Assembly: GCA_021234155.1 (NCBI GenBank)
Contig: JAJEKV010000001.1
Location: forward strand, 33,271,013 to 33,335,012
DNA: 64,000 bases
DNA from: Isoetes taiwanensis
Lineage: Eukaryota > Streptophyta > Lycopodiopsida > Isoetales > Isoetaceae
Direction of reading: 5' to 3'
How positions within the stretch are numbered: position 1 is the first letter of the stretch; every line of letters starts with the position of its first letter. The notes beneath the pieces are model-generated. The model worked only from the letters and a program-made list of their open reading frames with translations, did not search any database and was not told where the DNA came from. Position numbers and translations under genes: made by a program. Shown piece after piece: positions 51,790 through 62,615 of this stretch.

Positions 51790-51957
51790 GTAAGGTTTTG
51801 TATCGAGAAATCAGAGATTACTTTGGTTCTCGACATGAAGACAACAAGGAAAGCAAGCGTAAAGGGGTGTTGTGGTTTAAACACATTTCAGTTGTCCAGG
51901 AAAAGATGTGCAAAGACAGAAGTTCCTATCAACAGATTGGATCCCTGCAGTGCATAG
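51790..51957 (+). other. Exon-like segment in the Helitron, unrecognised
   Basis: A stretch open in two frames (for example EIRDYFGSRHEDNKESK), richer in GC than its surroundings and ending at CATAG|GTATTT. It could be a captured exon. I recognise no protein family, and the frame choice is uncertain. Confidence 0.25.
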
Positions 51958-53237
51958 GTATTTCAAATTTTCTTCTTTAAAAGACTTTGCAAATCCCGAC
52001 TGCATGATTTCTATTTATATTCTTCTCTGTGATGTTATATGCTTCTTTTTCTAGCAGTGCAAAGGATCTACTTGCTTAGAAGACCCAAATTCACAGTCCA
52101 GATTACAATTTGTGATGCACAATCATTGAGAAGCAAGTGTTTTCTTTACATCAGTTCTTTATATTCTCAGCCAGGGTTTCCAAAATGGATTGATCCAAAT
52201 TGGTAATCTACTTCTACCTTTCTTTTTCTGCATTTCTCAGTTTAATAAAGCAATGCAAATCTTTACCAAGATCAAACATCTTGAGACATCACCAGCACTA
52301 TTATCAAAACCGCAAGTTTGAACAGCTACATGCATCTTTCTTTTTGCCAAAGCATTTAGAACTATCTTGTCATGTCAGAGACTATGATAAGATAGTGCCA
52401 TTGTTGACGCCGATGTTTTCAATGCATATTAAGGTCTGCACTTTTTCGATTTGCTATGCTCGGTGAGTGCTTCTACAACTGTGTTCCTATTTCATTCCCT
52501 TGCTATTCAATTCTTGCTTTTCAGTTACTTTGTAAATTGATGATCTGGTGATCTGTTGCAAGACAAGTTGTTTCTGATATTCTATTGGTCGATCTTTGTA
52601 CGTAGATTCATATAAATAAGTCGTGGGCTAGAAATCTTAGTTAAATATTGGATTTCCGCTCCTGCATTTTCCATGGATGGAAATGGCAGATTGTCTGGTC
52701 TAAATTTTTATACCTTTGATTTAGCTTGAAGTTTAAACATATGTCACCTATGCAAGCTAATTGCCAAACATATGCCAATTTGTGCAAGAAAATTGTCTCA
52801 GCATATAATGTCTATGCATGTAAAAGGAATGTTACATGCAGTTGGCTTTTGCTACAGAATGTAAATGTTGATGATAGGTAATAGACATGATTTGGAATGT
52901 CCAATCATTTGTTAATGCATTCAAATTTCAAAGTCTGATTTATAATGTTTCTTTGACGTGATGCAGCTCTGAGAGCATGTCCCAACTACCTTATCTTTGC
53001 TCTTCTTTTTCATTTGCCCATATTATTTTCTTCTATCGAAGCGCAACATTAAATGCACTTCATTTAGGCAAAGTCACCCCTTTTTTGTTTTGAATCCACG
53101 GGAGACTGTTTTGCAGCATTCTCAGCCATTCGTGGGAGTGAATGTTAAAGGCTATATTTGTATAATACTTGATTTGTGAGTAATTATCGTGAATGTCAAA
53201 TAGAGGAAAGTACAAGATTCACATCTCTATACATTGT

Positions 53238-53342
53238 GTTGGCGGCGTTGTATGGTGCATTACGTAGCTGATGACCTATATCTATATATTGCCAGTAGTA
53301 GAATGCTGGCAGCATTATATAACGCATTATGTAGCTGGCAAC
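53238..53342 (+). repeat. Imperfect repeat, about 39 bp x 2 (inside Helitron)
   Basis: GTTGGCGGCGTTGTATGG... at 53238 and GCTGGCAGCATTATATAA... at 53304, both ending ACGCAT/GCATTA..GTAGCTG. Confidence 0.6.
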
Positions 53343-53718
53343 CACGTATTAAAATGGTGGTCCATTGAGTAAAACTTTAAAAAAGAAGGTTTTAATTGCT
53401 GAAGAGGAGTCCAAATGTTGCGATGATGCATAATTGCCTTTTTGCATAATTGCCATTCTTATTCGTTGCAATGTTTTAATATAAGCTCGGCATACTATTG
53501 TTTCCTCCAATCATAATGTATAATTTAATTGCACTTATAACGCTTCATAGCTTTTTAGCTTTCACCCAGTTAATCTTAAAAAGAAAAAGAAAAAAGAAAC
53601 AATAAGACCCAATTTCATAATCAAGGGCGCAATTAATTTAGCATTTTTAAGTTTAAGAGTAAAGCTTAACATACATTGCAATCGTACGGATGCATAATTT
53701 TGACAAGCTTTATTAAGT

Positions 53719-53782
53719 ACATTGTCGGGCAAGAGATTACTCTAAGATCTAACATTGCTGGGCAAGAGATTACTCTTAGATG
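53719..53782 (+). repeat. Tandem repeat, about 32 bp x 2 (inside Helitron)
   Basis: ACATTG(TC/CT)GGGCAAGAG followed by ATTACTCT(A/T)AGAT occurs twice in a row. Confidence 0.8.
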
Positions 53783-54006
53783 TTCCTTTCACAAATGAAA
53801 TGTATGCTCTCTATGGAACCAATTATAATTTGCATATATGCATTTCAAAAATATAATAACTTTAATTTAATACAATCAATCCTTTATCATCAAAATAGAT
53901 CACTTGCATCCCTACAATTTCAATTCATAAGAACTATTGCCATCACTATTGCACAAACAAAGACAACGCAACTATAAAACCACCACCCCTGCAAATCAAT
54001 ACTAAA

Positions 54007-54023
54007 GCCCGGCAACGCCGGGC
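54007..54023 (+). terminator. Helitron 3' hairpin
   Basis: A 7-bp GC-rich stem with AAC loop, 11 bases before the terminal CTAG. In Helitrons this hairpin is thought to act as the rolling-circle end signal. Confidence 0.9.
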
Positions 54024-57000
54024 ACTATAACTAGTTCTCTAGTTAAGTCGCAAATGATCTAGAACATCTTGCTGCATATATGCTATGACTACTTCTATAT
54101 AATATCTGAAAGCAATCTTTTCCGGGCATCTGTGATGATCATAGTTCCAGGAAGATCTTTGTGAGTGACAATGACAGACTGGGGCACTTATTATTGCAAA
54201 GGAATGCATGTAATGTGATCAAGCTGTGCTAACACGATTTGAGAGCGGGTTTAATGTTCACCTGACCTTCCATTTGCCAAGTACATTTTCCATCACCCCA
54301 TTTGCAGGTCCAGCTACATGCCATACATATTTCCATAATGGCATGATGATCTATGTACGAGGATGTTTTCTACTAATCCATCTGGGTCCATGCAGGTCAT
54401 CATTACTACATCCAACTCCACCTTCATATCATCTGCTCCTATCTATACATATGTCATTTTCCATCTGCAGGTCATGTTCACATGCCAACCACCTCATACC
54501 ATATTGGCATGTCAGGGACTTTATAAATCACATCATTTGCAAGGGCATCATTTCAGGACAAGCATTAAACAGTCACAATGCTCTTCTATACTGCAATTAT
54601 ACAGGTGGATTACACTTTGCTCCACTGAACTTGCAGACTCCCAACACCTTATAAGTGACTGAGCAGCTTATATGACTCAAAATTATTCAAGCCGTTTTAT
54701 TCTCTGGGAACTTCTATATCAGAGATAGGTTAGGTTGCAGTGCTTTTGTCTTTATCCTTGTTGAAACCTTGTAGTATTCTACTGTAATAGAGTTCATGTT
54801 AAAATAGCATAACGTCTTAAAGAAGCAATTGCATTAGATTTAGTTGTTGTCTGCCCATCTAATACTTAATGGTATTCTCTAGTTATAGGTTCCATAGAAT
54901 ATGCATCTCTGTTTCAAGTCGCAAATGATCTAGAACATCTTGCTGCATATATGCTATGACTGCTTCTATATAATATCTGAAAGCAATCTTTTTCGGGCAT
55001 CTGTGATGATCATAGTTCCAGAAAGATCTTTGTGAATGACAATGACAGACTTTGGGGCACTTATTAATGCAAAGGAATGCACGTAATATGATCAAGCTGT
55101 GCTAACACGATTTGAGTGCAGATAATTGCTCCACCGGACTTGCAGACTCCCAACACCTTATAAGTGACTGTGCAGCTTATATGACTCAAAATTATTCAAG
55201 CTGTTTTATTCTCTGGGAACTTCTATATCAGAGCAGTTTTTCAAGATTGCAGCAAATTTCGCAGCCAAGCATTTCTAAAGGCACGCAATTGACTTATATT
55301 CTTGAGACAGGGCAAGGTACTTGATGGTTCCAGAAGTACTCCATTCAGATATAGTTATGTTTTCGCAACCTTTGTGCGGTAGCTATGAGATGAGGAAGGA
55401 AAAACTAGGTGGCTGCGGGACTAGCCATTCTTTTTTGGGGCATAAATATTGCCCTTGGCAACATTCTTAGGATTTGTATGCAGTAAATGCAGGAGATGGA
55501 CGATAGCATGCTTGTTTCCAAGCCATTATGAAGTTGCACACAATTATGAAGTTGCAGAATCCCTTTTGGGGCATAAATGTTGCTCTCTGCAACATTAGAC
55601 AAGGATTTGTACACAGGAATGAACGAAATAAAATGCAGGGAAAATGGGAACAAACACATGCTATCGAAAAGATATATTTTCAAGAAATTATGAAGTGCGG
55701 AGACGGGACAACCTTATGATAAGGAGCAGTAAAGAAATGACTGCATCACCGGAAGCAGAATACGTAAGTGTGCTGAGTTCAAGATTTTGTTATTTCTTCT
55801 CTTATATTGGGACCTGTGCCTAGATTGCCTATTCTCCTGTTGCCCACTATCACATTTTACCCGTAATACCCATTCAGTTGCTCAACATGCTATTTTCCAT
55901 TATCTGTCCCTTAGCACATGGTCAGCTGGCATCCCTCGTCTTGTCTTGTTTTTTTCTAATTTTCCTGACCATCCCTAGCTTATTGTGCAACAACATAGGA
56001 ATGGCATACCCAATTGTTTGTAAGGCTTCATATGGAAGATGAGCACAAAAAAGAATGGGGAAGATTCGTAGACCATACCCTTAATAAAAAATAAAAAAAT
56101 AACAAAAAAAGGGAGGAAGGGCTATGACGTTTTTCTACGGCTCACAAATCCAGCCTTACAGAAAACCTGTTCTCACCGCTTCTTCACCAAATTTTTCCTT
56201 GAATCATGCCTCATCGATCTCCAGAGAATACTCGTGGCACCCATCTAAACCTTGCTTCACCGCTTTCCACAATCTTATCCCCGTGGCAGAGATCCAAACC
56301 TAATAGGAGAAATAGAAGGAGGCAGGAATTACAAAAGGGAGCGAGAAGAAGAAAAAAGGGTCGGCTTTTCTCACAAGCAGATCAAAACATTCACTTTGAT
56401 CATTTTCACAGGTCCATTGTGTTAGTTCGATTATCTCTTTGTCCATAGCGGCGATTTGATGGCGGGGATTTTATACTATCAACATTCATATGTAACGACA
56501 ATTTGATGACCGAGAATCATTGTACAAGCTTTGTAGCGAATGTTTTTGCGTGGCTTCCATACTCAGTTGTTTGAATGAAGGAGGTGAAGTGAAGCTTTTA
56601 CGGGGAATGATGGGAAGCGAGAATTTTGTGCAAGCATATTTCAAAACTTCGGGTAATGAATGATATGAAGTAAAACTTATGATTGGAAACAAATTTTTGT
56701 GCAAGCATCTTTCAAAAACTCTGGAAAGGCTGAATCACGAGGGAGTTAATGTAAGCTTCTCGAGGCGGTTCTATTAACATGGCAAATAACGGGGTTGCTT
56801 GAATGAACATGATTCGATGATGCTCATACATGGAATAATGACAAAAAATTCCATGCAAGCTTCATTTTGCAAATATTTTGAAGCTCAAACCACATGTTAC
56901 CTTTAACAAACATGGTGCGATGTGAAGTTTGGATCGAGAAAGGACATAATGATTTAAATGATTCATTAGTACAAAAAAAAAGGGGATATTGCTGGAAAAG

Positions 57001-57278
57001 GCATATAAGTTGAGAGGTTGCAGCACCTATTATGAATACAGGAACCTTATTTGAGAAAAAAAGATGTATCATATGATGTAACTTGCCTTGTCCCTTGTGC
57101 TTGAATATAAGAAAATTGATTGCGTTTCCAATTTATTGGTACTTGTGTAATATTTAGGCTGTTAAGTTTGTCAATTTCAGGCTGCCAATAACAAAAGGAT
57201 CTAAGGGATGATTCCCCTAAGGAATTTGGAGGTCCATATCTCAAAAACAATTGGTCTTTCTGCCAGGGAAGATCAACA

Positions 57279-57494
57279 AAGATCTGAAAGGTTTTGTCAT
57301 CAATTTTAAGCAGGGATTGAATTGGAACTCTGTGCATCTTAGTAATCCAGAATTTAACCTCTCCAATGGAAGGGCTTTTGATGGGAAAATGAATGAGAAG
57401 TCCTTTCTCAGAATAAAGGTTAACAGTCGTGGAATCTTTGATTTTCGAGAGATCAATGAAATCCGAGTTAACAGAGGTTTGCTTACCAGTCGAA
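57279..57494. other. Host flank next to the Gypsy 3' LTR, unclear coding potential
   Basis: AAGATCTGAAAGG follows the LTR; the first five bases would be the host target duplication, but the left partner is lost. Both strands are open for about 75 codons (plus-strand frame GFVINFKQGLNWNSVHL..., minus-strand frame to 57519). I recognise neither product. Confidence 0.3.
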
Positions 57495-57570
57495 CATCAT
57501 AAGAAACAGTATTAAGCAAAGCATTCTTATAACATCACAAGAAACAGTATTAAGCAAAGCATTCTTATAA
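57495..57570 (+). repeat. Tandem duplication, 38 bp x 2
   Basis: CATCATAAGAAACAGTATTA... at 57495-57532 is repeated with one change at 57533-57570. Confidence 0.9.
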
Positions 57571-57785
57571 GAAGGAAGAATTTGACCTTTAGCTTTGTCA
57601 CTCTTGCCCATAACAGGAATCTGATTGCTGATACGATGATCCCCAATTTTGGTGTTTTTTTTGTTCAGCCCGGAACCCTCGACCTCTTCGCAGTTCTTGC
57701 ATTTGCATTGTTCAGTTTCTAACGGGTTGAAATAGCCATTGGAATCCCTGATTTTGCATGCAGTGGTGTCTTTTTTGAGCCTTGT

Positions 57786-58371
57786 TTAAAAAGTTTCATG
57801 TTTCTGAGAAACCTCTCCAAGAAACTGATCTGCTCCCGATGGTAACTTGCTTAGAGCCTGCTTCCGGTGCCTTTCAATGACGTGATCTTCCGCTTCCTCC
57901 CACCTTTTGATCAGCTTGATTGAGGCATTCAAGTTCCATTGAAGATTTTCCAGGTCTACCAGGGACATCTTGGCAAGATTAAGCATTTCATTCATGGATT
58001 TCTGGAAAATATTATTTTTCAGACTGCAGCAATCCATTTCTGTGTGACCTTGCTTGGCCATGATCAGTTTGCAAAGATTTCTGTCAGGTTTTCAGTTTTT
58101 CCAGGGTATCGCATATAACTCCATCTCCCAGAACATCCATGCATACAGCGGTTGCCCTCTGCTGATCTTTTATGAGCTCGAAGATAATGTGCATTGTCTT
58201 CATCTTGTCCCATACCTTATCTTTCCTATCCTCCATCCAAAAAATATTAGTCCACTCCTTATCTTCGATATTCTTGAGAACTTTCTCCATTTCTTTTTTA
58301 TTCTGTGAAGGAACTGAATTGCTTTTCCCTTCTTTGGTGTTCGTCTTTAGTTTTCTCCCACAAATCTCCAC
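57786..58371 (-). pseudogene. Unrecognised coding remnant on the minus strand
   Basis: Two minus-strand frames, 58371-58084 and 58061-57786, lie end to end and join by a one-base frameshift near 58083. Together they span about 190 codons with a believable composition: charged and helical, motifs such as NIFWMEDRKDKVWDKMKT and WEEAEDHVIERHRKQALSK, and CX8H-CC around GHTEMDCC. No homopolymeric or low-complexity stretch explains them. I do not recognise the family; a fragment of a cellular gene or of another retroelement is possible. The Gypsy LTR lies just downstream. Confidence 0.4.
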
Positions 58372-58999
58372 ACTAGGATTTGAAGGTCCGTATAAAACCA
58401 GGTTGGCCGAAGATCAAAGAACTCCGTCCAGTGCAGAATTGGTTCAATCCCAAATCTCTCAAACACCAAAATTTGAAAGAGGTTGCGTGAAAATCTTCCT
58501 GAGCAAGATATCCTAGGTTGTGAGCCGAGACCCTTAAAGATCCGACTCTGTCGAAGCACAAAATACTTAGATAATGACTGCTAAAATCTGATATACTGAA
58601 TCCTATTCTAGTTCTAGAATTGTACGACTGAATTATAAGACTATCCAAAGCTGACACTGTCACATCAATATGTAGCATTATAACAGGGGGTTTTTTTTTG
58701 TGTTTTTGTACTGTTTTCTCTAAGGTTTTCATATGATTTGGTGGCCGTATTCATCCAGGTGTACTAAATAGTATTTCTAGAGTGCATCCTTTTGTTAGCC
58801 ATTGATTTTAGAAAAGGGGGCAAATCCTGTGGTGGAGGCTTCCCATTAGTTTTAGGGTTTTTTTTAGGGTTGTGTCGATTAGGGTTTGCTAGGTCGAAGC
58901 ACGAACCTACTGCAGATTCCTAGGCTCTCACCATGGCAGATTATGAATGCCTGCTCATAGGCAGCCTCCACTCTCCATGTTTTCGATTTTGTGGGGCTT
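58372..58999. other. Intergenic stretch
   Basis: I see nothing firm here. There are T-rich runs at 58688-58697 and 58858-58865, and TAGGGTT-like short motifs near 58852-58885 that are too few to be a telomere repeat. Confidence 0.5.
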
Positions 59000-59440
59000 C
59001 AAAATGGCGAATCCCAGAGTTTGTTTCTTCCCCGCTGGAACAAGCACAATCCCCATCGGAAATAGTCGGGAACTGCTAGGCTTGAGCATTCAGATATGGT
59101 GCTTGATATATTACCCCAAACCTTATTGTTTGAAAGATAGACTATACTAATTGGCCGCAAAGAACAAAGGAACTGCGGAAACTCACCTGAAAATGCATTT
59201 TCTGCCAAATCTAGTTCCTGAAGATTTTCCAAAGCTGAAATAGCCTCAGGAATGTTTCCTTCGAATCCATTACCTCGAAGGCGAAGAATGAAAAGGTGGG
59301 ATAAATTTTGCATTTCCGAAGGTATATTGCCACTTAAGAATTTGCTACTCAGATCCAGGGTTCTAAGGCTAGTGCAGCTCCCTATTTCTGGTGGAATAGT
59401 GTCGGAGATGTTGTTGATTGAAAGATGATGAAAGGGTCAT
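59000..59440 (-). pseudogene. Leucine-rich repeat receptor-like fragment
   Basis: The minus strand encodes consecutive plant-type extracellular LRRs of about 24 residues: TIPPEIGSCTSLRTLDLSS, then FLSGNIPSEMQNLSHLFIL, then RGNGFEGNIPEAISALENL, then LDLAENAFSGEFP. The frame is open from about 59440 to 59160, then becomes less convincing (LSNNKVWGNIS...). This LxxLxLxxNxxxGxIP pattern is that of LRR receptor-like kinases and proteins. No kinase domain, signal peptide or membrane segment is present within 3 kb, so it is a fragment. It abuts a galactokinase relic on the opposite strand. Confidence 0.78.
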
Positions 59441-59604
59441 TTGATGTATCTCTGTAGGATTGCTTTCTTTTCACTGTCACTATTGGGTAGTGAAGGTCCA
59501 GTTCAATAGAGTTAATATGGTGGTTGTAAACTCCGGGGATGGTTCATGTGACTGTTGCACCAATTCAATTCTTAAGAACACATCTGATTGCGTACTATCT
59601 TATC

Positions 59605-60449
59605 TGGCAGAAAGAAATATCAGAGTTTGCTTGTAAGTGTGAGAGGCATGTTCGGACGCAATCTGGTGGAATGGATCATGTACCACAAATTAGGTTTTAA
59701 GTACCATGGCTTTTGTAGAATATTATCAGATTAGGCCAGTTAACCATGGGTAGTTCTATATGAATGTGCAGGCAATTTCTATTATGGCAAGACTAGGAGT
59801 AGCATTGTTGATTGATTTTAACCCCATCAGGATCACGATCAAGAATGTTTGTCTTCCAAAACGCGGTACATTTGTGATAGCAAACAGTTTGACAGAGTCA
59901 AATTAATATGTCACTGCTGCAACAAATTACGATAACCGTGTTGCTGAATGTAGATTGGTTGCGGTGAGTTTTGATTTACTTTCAATGTTGTTTCCAATGG
60001 CAATATCTTATGCATTGTAGTCTTTGTCAAAATTGAGATTTAATTAGGAGATGCCTCTTTGCAGATGATTCTTGGTGCAAAGCTGGGAATGTCAGTTGAG
60101 CAGTTAGGACAGTGTCAACCCTGTCCGATGTTGAAGGAATGTGTGTTTCATATTCAGCTTCCCATGGGTCTATGGATCCAATAATTGCTGTGTCTATGGA
60201 TCCAATAATTGCTGTAGAGGCAGGCCATATAAACCAGAGTTGCTTTTGATGCAACAACATTCTATAGAACTCTGGCTCAGTAATCTATATGGGCTTTACA
60301 GGAATTCTTACACAAGGAGCCATTTACAGTTGAAGAAATTGAAGAATGTCTGAAGGAAAAACTTGATATAGTACTAGGAAAAGTGCCAAGTTTCTTGGCA
60401 GTGCTATCTGTGGCTAAACATTACATTTGGAGGCTTTTCAAAAGACATG
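59605..60449 (+). pseudogene. GAL1: Galactokinase (GAL1-like) relic with introns
   Basis: C-terminal half of a plant galactokinase, the GHMP kinase that phosphorylates galactose at C1. Four exon-like blocks are in order: 59605-59679 (RTQSGGMDH), 59772-59963 (QAISIMARLGVALLIDFNPI ... NYDNRVAECRLVA), 60065-60216 (ILGAKLGMS, then after a one-base shift TLSDVEGMCVS ... PIIAV) and 60302-60449 (FLHKEPFTVEEIEECL ... PSFLAVLSVAKHY). Introns survive with GT/GTGAG donors and TGCAG/ACAG acceptors, so this is a DNA-level copy, not a retrocopy. Decay shows as an in-frame stop after LTESN (about 59907), a frameshift near 60112 and a 24-bp tandem duplication at 60169-60216. The N-terminal half and the C-terminal glycine-rich region are missing. 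Confidence 0.82.
60169..60216 (+). repeat. 24-bp tandem duplication in the galactokinase relic
   Basis: TCTATGGATCCAATAATTGC plus TGTG/TGTA occurs twice in a row, doubling eight codons (SMDPIIAV). Confidence 0.9.
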
Positions 60450-60784
60450 TTAACCAATATTTTGTCATACACTCATAGCTCAATGTTAAATATATTCTTG
60501 CTATCTTTATATCTGGACAAATTGCATGTTCCTCTTGGAACTAATCCATGTTCTAGCATGAACCATGCCCATACATGTGTTCAACTAGAATATCCAAGCT
60601 TTTTAGTATTAATATATAGGTCCTTAAAATTCTCCTATGTTTGCTTTTGTTAGGGCCCGAAGGGCCCAAATTTTTTTTTAGTATAACAACCAACACATAA
60701 CTATCATTAACATTAATTAACACAAACCATTGGGTCCAATACATTTAAATAAAAATCCCCCTTAAACCCCCTTTGGTTTGGGTG
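60450..60784. other. Intergenic stretch
   Basis: No gene is seen. It contains a short GC-rich palindrome, GGGCCCGAAGGGCCC at 60653-60667, and C-rich DNA leading into the inverted repeat. Confidence 0.5.
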
Positions 60785-61039
60785 CATATTCACACGGGGG
60801 GTGACGTAGGGCAGCGAGAGCCCCTATAATTATGTTTCGCACGTATAAAATCAACACCATATAGTATATTACCTCAAATCTTAGAGTATTTTGCAAATCT
60901 TGTTATACACTATAGCAAATTCCATACATCCATACCCCACAAATGAGGAACTTTGTGTACGGTGTAGATTAAGGAATAAGGGGTGAATATGCCTATCCAA
61001 CAGCTCTCGTTGCCCGGAGTCACCCCCGTGTGAATATGG
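60785..61039. repeat. MITE-like inverted repeat (255 bp)
   Basis: The left arm 60785-60821 (CATATTCACACGGGGGGTGA...GCGAGAGC) is nearly the reverse complement of the right arm 61004-61039 (GCTCTCGTTGCCCGGAGTCA...GAATATG), about 36 bp with few mismatches. About 180 bp lie between. No transposase is present and I see no clear target duplication, so the element class is open. Confidence 0.7.
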
Positions 61040-62290
61040 GATAACGGGAAAACCCAGACCCTGGAGAACAACCTCCAAGAAGGCCTCATCCATCAGGCCT
61101 GGGTTTCGCACGGAATCCCAGGCGTGTTCCGAAGCGCCTAACGTTCATCTCTCCCCCTTGTCCTCCTTTTTTCTCCATTCCAGTTTGTTTTATTACAGTC
61201 TGCCCTAATTTAATTTTGTATCACATGCACATCACCGTTCTTTTAGAATTTTCTCATCAGTATTTTTGTGAAAATATCGCGACATGATTTTTATATTTTT
61301 GCTGTATTCCACCATATGGATATAGGAAGTTTCAAATAGAGTCACTCTTCCAAGTGTTTTTAACCATGAGAAATAGGCTTAATGCTTATCTGGGGAAGCC
61401 CTCGAGCCACAACTACAAGGTTCAATCATGAAGAAATTTGGTAGTAGGGGCATGACAACAACAAAGTATGAATGGTGGAAAAACTTAGGGATGTAAAATA
61501 ATAGGGCAAGGAGGATAATACTGAGAGTATAATGTGACACAAAAGGTTTAATAGAACACAAAAGCATAAACCATAGAGAGTAGCAACATGTAGAAATAGA
61601 CGGTGGACAAAATGGCAAGGGCGAAAAATTCCAAAGCGATGGTTGTCATGTGAAGGCAAAAATGATGAATGTAAGTAAATCCAAGGGTCATACATGGGTC
61701 AAAAAGAAAATGGCTAGGCAAAAGTATTCAAAGGGATGGACTTATGGCAAGACGATGATCATGAGATAAAAATAAGGTATGAATGTGGGGAAAAAATGAC
61801 TTGGGGCTATGAGAAATGTAGCAAAAACAAGTTCAAAAATGAATAGGGAATGGAAACAAAGGGAACAAGCTGATGCTAAATTTTTTAAATATCACGACAA
61901 TGGGTCTTCCAAACTTCAACATAGTGACTTCCAATCTTCAAGTAAATATCTTTCAAATTTCATTACCCAGAGTCTTCTAGAACATGTTTGGCCAAGTTTG
62001 ACCTTGAATTTGACATCTCAAGCAAGGACCAATGATTAGTATATTGCTCTTTGGGGGTAACAAATACGAAAGCCCTCTTTTCATAAGCAAAGAAGAAGAT
62101 CAAAGAAGAACATGCAAAGCCCTTACAAGTGGCCTTGCAAAGCCCTCTTTTGTGTGAGAGAGAAAAAGCGTATAAAAACAAGGCTAAATACAACCAGACT
62201 GCAAACAAAGGTCGGCTTCCTCAAAATTTGAGCAAGAGCGGTCATTTGCACCAGAGAAAAAAAATGCCAAAGAAGTAGAAGCTTGAGAAA
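61040..62290. other. Intergenic stretch, no supported gene
   Basis: AT-rich sequence with short frames on both strands that look random, several being hydrophobic only because of T richness. No repeat of the classes above was seen here. Confidence 0.45.
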
Positions 62291-62291
62291 C

Positions 62292-62615
62292 TCATAGAAT
62301 AAAAAATTTAAGCAAACGAGTTGAAGATTCAAGCAATAATTTCTTAGAAGATCCCTCCGAATCAGAAACAAAGCAAAGCAAAGTATTAATTTCTTTCCTA
62401 AGCATAACACTCGCAGCAAGAGCATCCCCGATGCTCCCGGATATGCTCTGACGAGATTTACAAATGACTTGAGATACACGAAAAGAAAGCCACTTGACAA
62501 ATAGATCCAGCCAAAAAATGGAATGTGAGATGCAACGACCATCAAGGCTCCTACAATTCTCATCCAACGGTCCACAATTATTTTCTAGTCTTTCAAACTT
62601 GAGGTTGGCTACCAA
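62292..62615 (-). pseudogene. Possible coding remnant, unrecognised
   Basis: Minus-strand frame of 107 codons beginning MVANLKFERLENNCG, with a balanced amino-acid composition (SISGSIGDALAASVMLRKEI, LLCFVSDSEGSSKK). It is more gene-like than its AT-rich neighbours, but I recognise no family. It could be an exon of a larger gene or chance. Confidence 0.25.

Larger units (their letters stand above)
49897..54034 (+). mobile_element. Non-autonomous Helitron (4138 bp)
   Basis: Begins TCAACTCTTTT and ends ACTATAACTAG. It sits between A (49896) and T (54035) with no target duplication; the undisturbed site ATAGTA|TTCTCTAG is present at 33341/33342. Eleven bases before the end is a perfect 7-bp hairpin, GCCCGGC-AAC-GCCGGGC (54007-54023). 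These are the defining Helitron terminal features. There is no Rep/helicase frame, so it depends on an autonomous partner. The interior is AT-rich, with several exon-like stretches followed by GTAAG/GTAA donors (near 51018, 51280, 51379 and 52202). These could be captured gene pieces, but I recognise no product. Confidence 0.93.
49678..57278 (+). mobile_element. 3' LTR of host Gypsy element, copy 2, split by a Helitron
   Basis: LTR parts at 49678-49896 and 54035-57278 (3463 bp together) match 33123-36590 along their whole length, from TGTTTTTA to GATCAACA. The next nine bases are AAGATCTGA, as after copy 1. From 56430 to 56950 it differs from the other two LTR copies mostly at CAG and CTG sites (for example AGCAGCG to AGCGGCG). 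From 55300 to 55990 it carries private point differences (for example GAAAAGATATATTTTC for GAAAAGCCCCCTTTTC). Confidence 0.86.

Noticed and set aside
51742-51980. Naming the exon-like Helitron segment as a known gene
   Set aside because: Two frames are equally open and neither resembles a family I can name.
58850-58890. TAGGGTTT-like motifs suggesting interstitial telomere repeats
   Set aside because: Only a few imperfect, separated TAGGGTT motifs; no tandem run.
62123-62575. 150-codon hydrophobic minus-strand frame
   Set aside because: The hydrophobicity follows from T-rich codons in AT-rich DNA. It overlaps a more balanced frame, with no motif or neighbour to support it.
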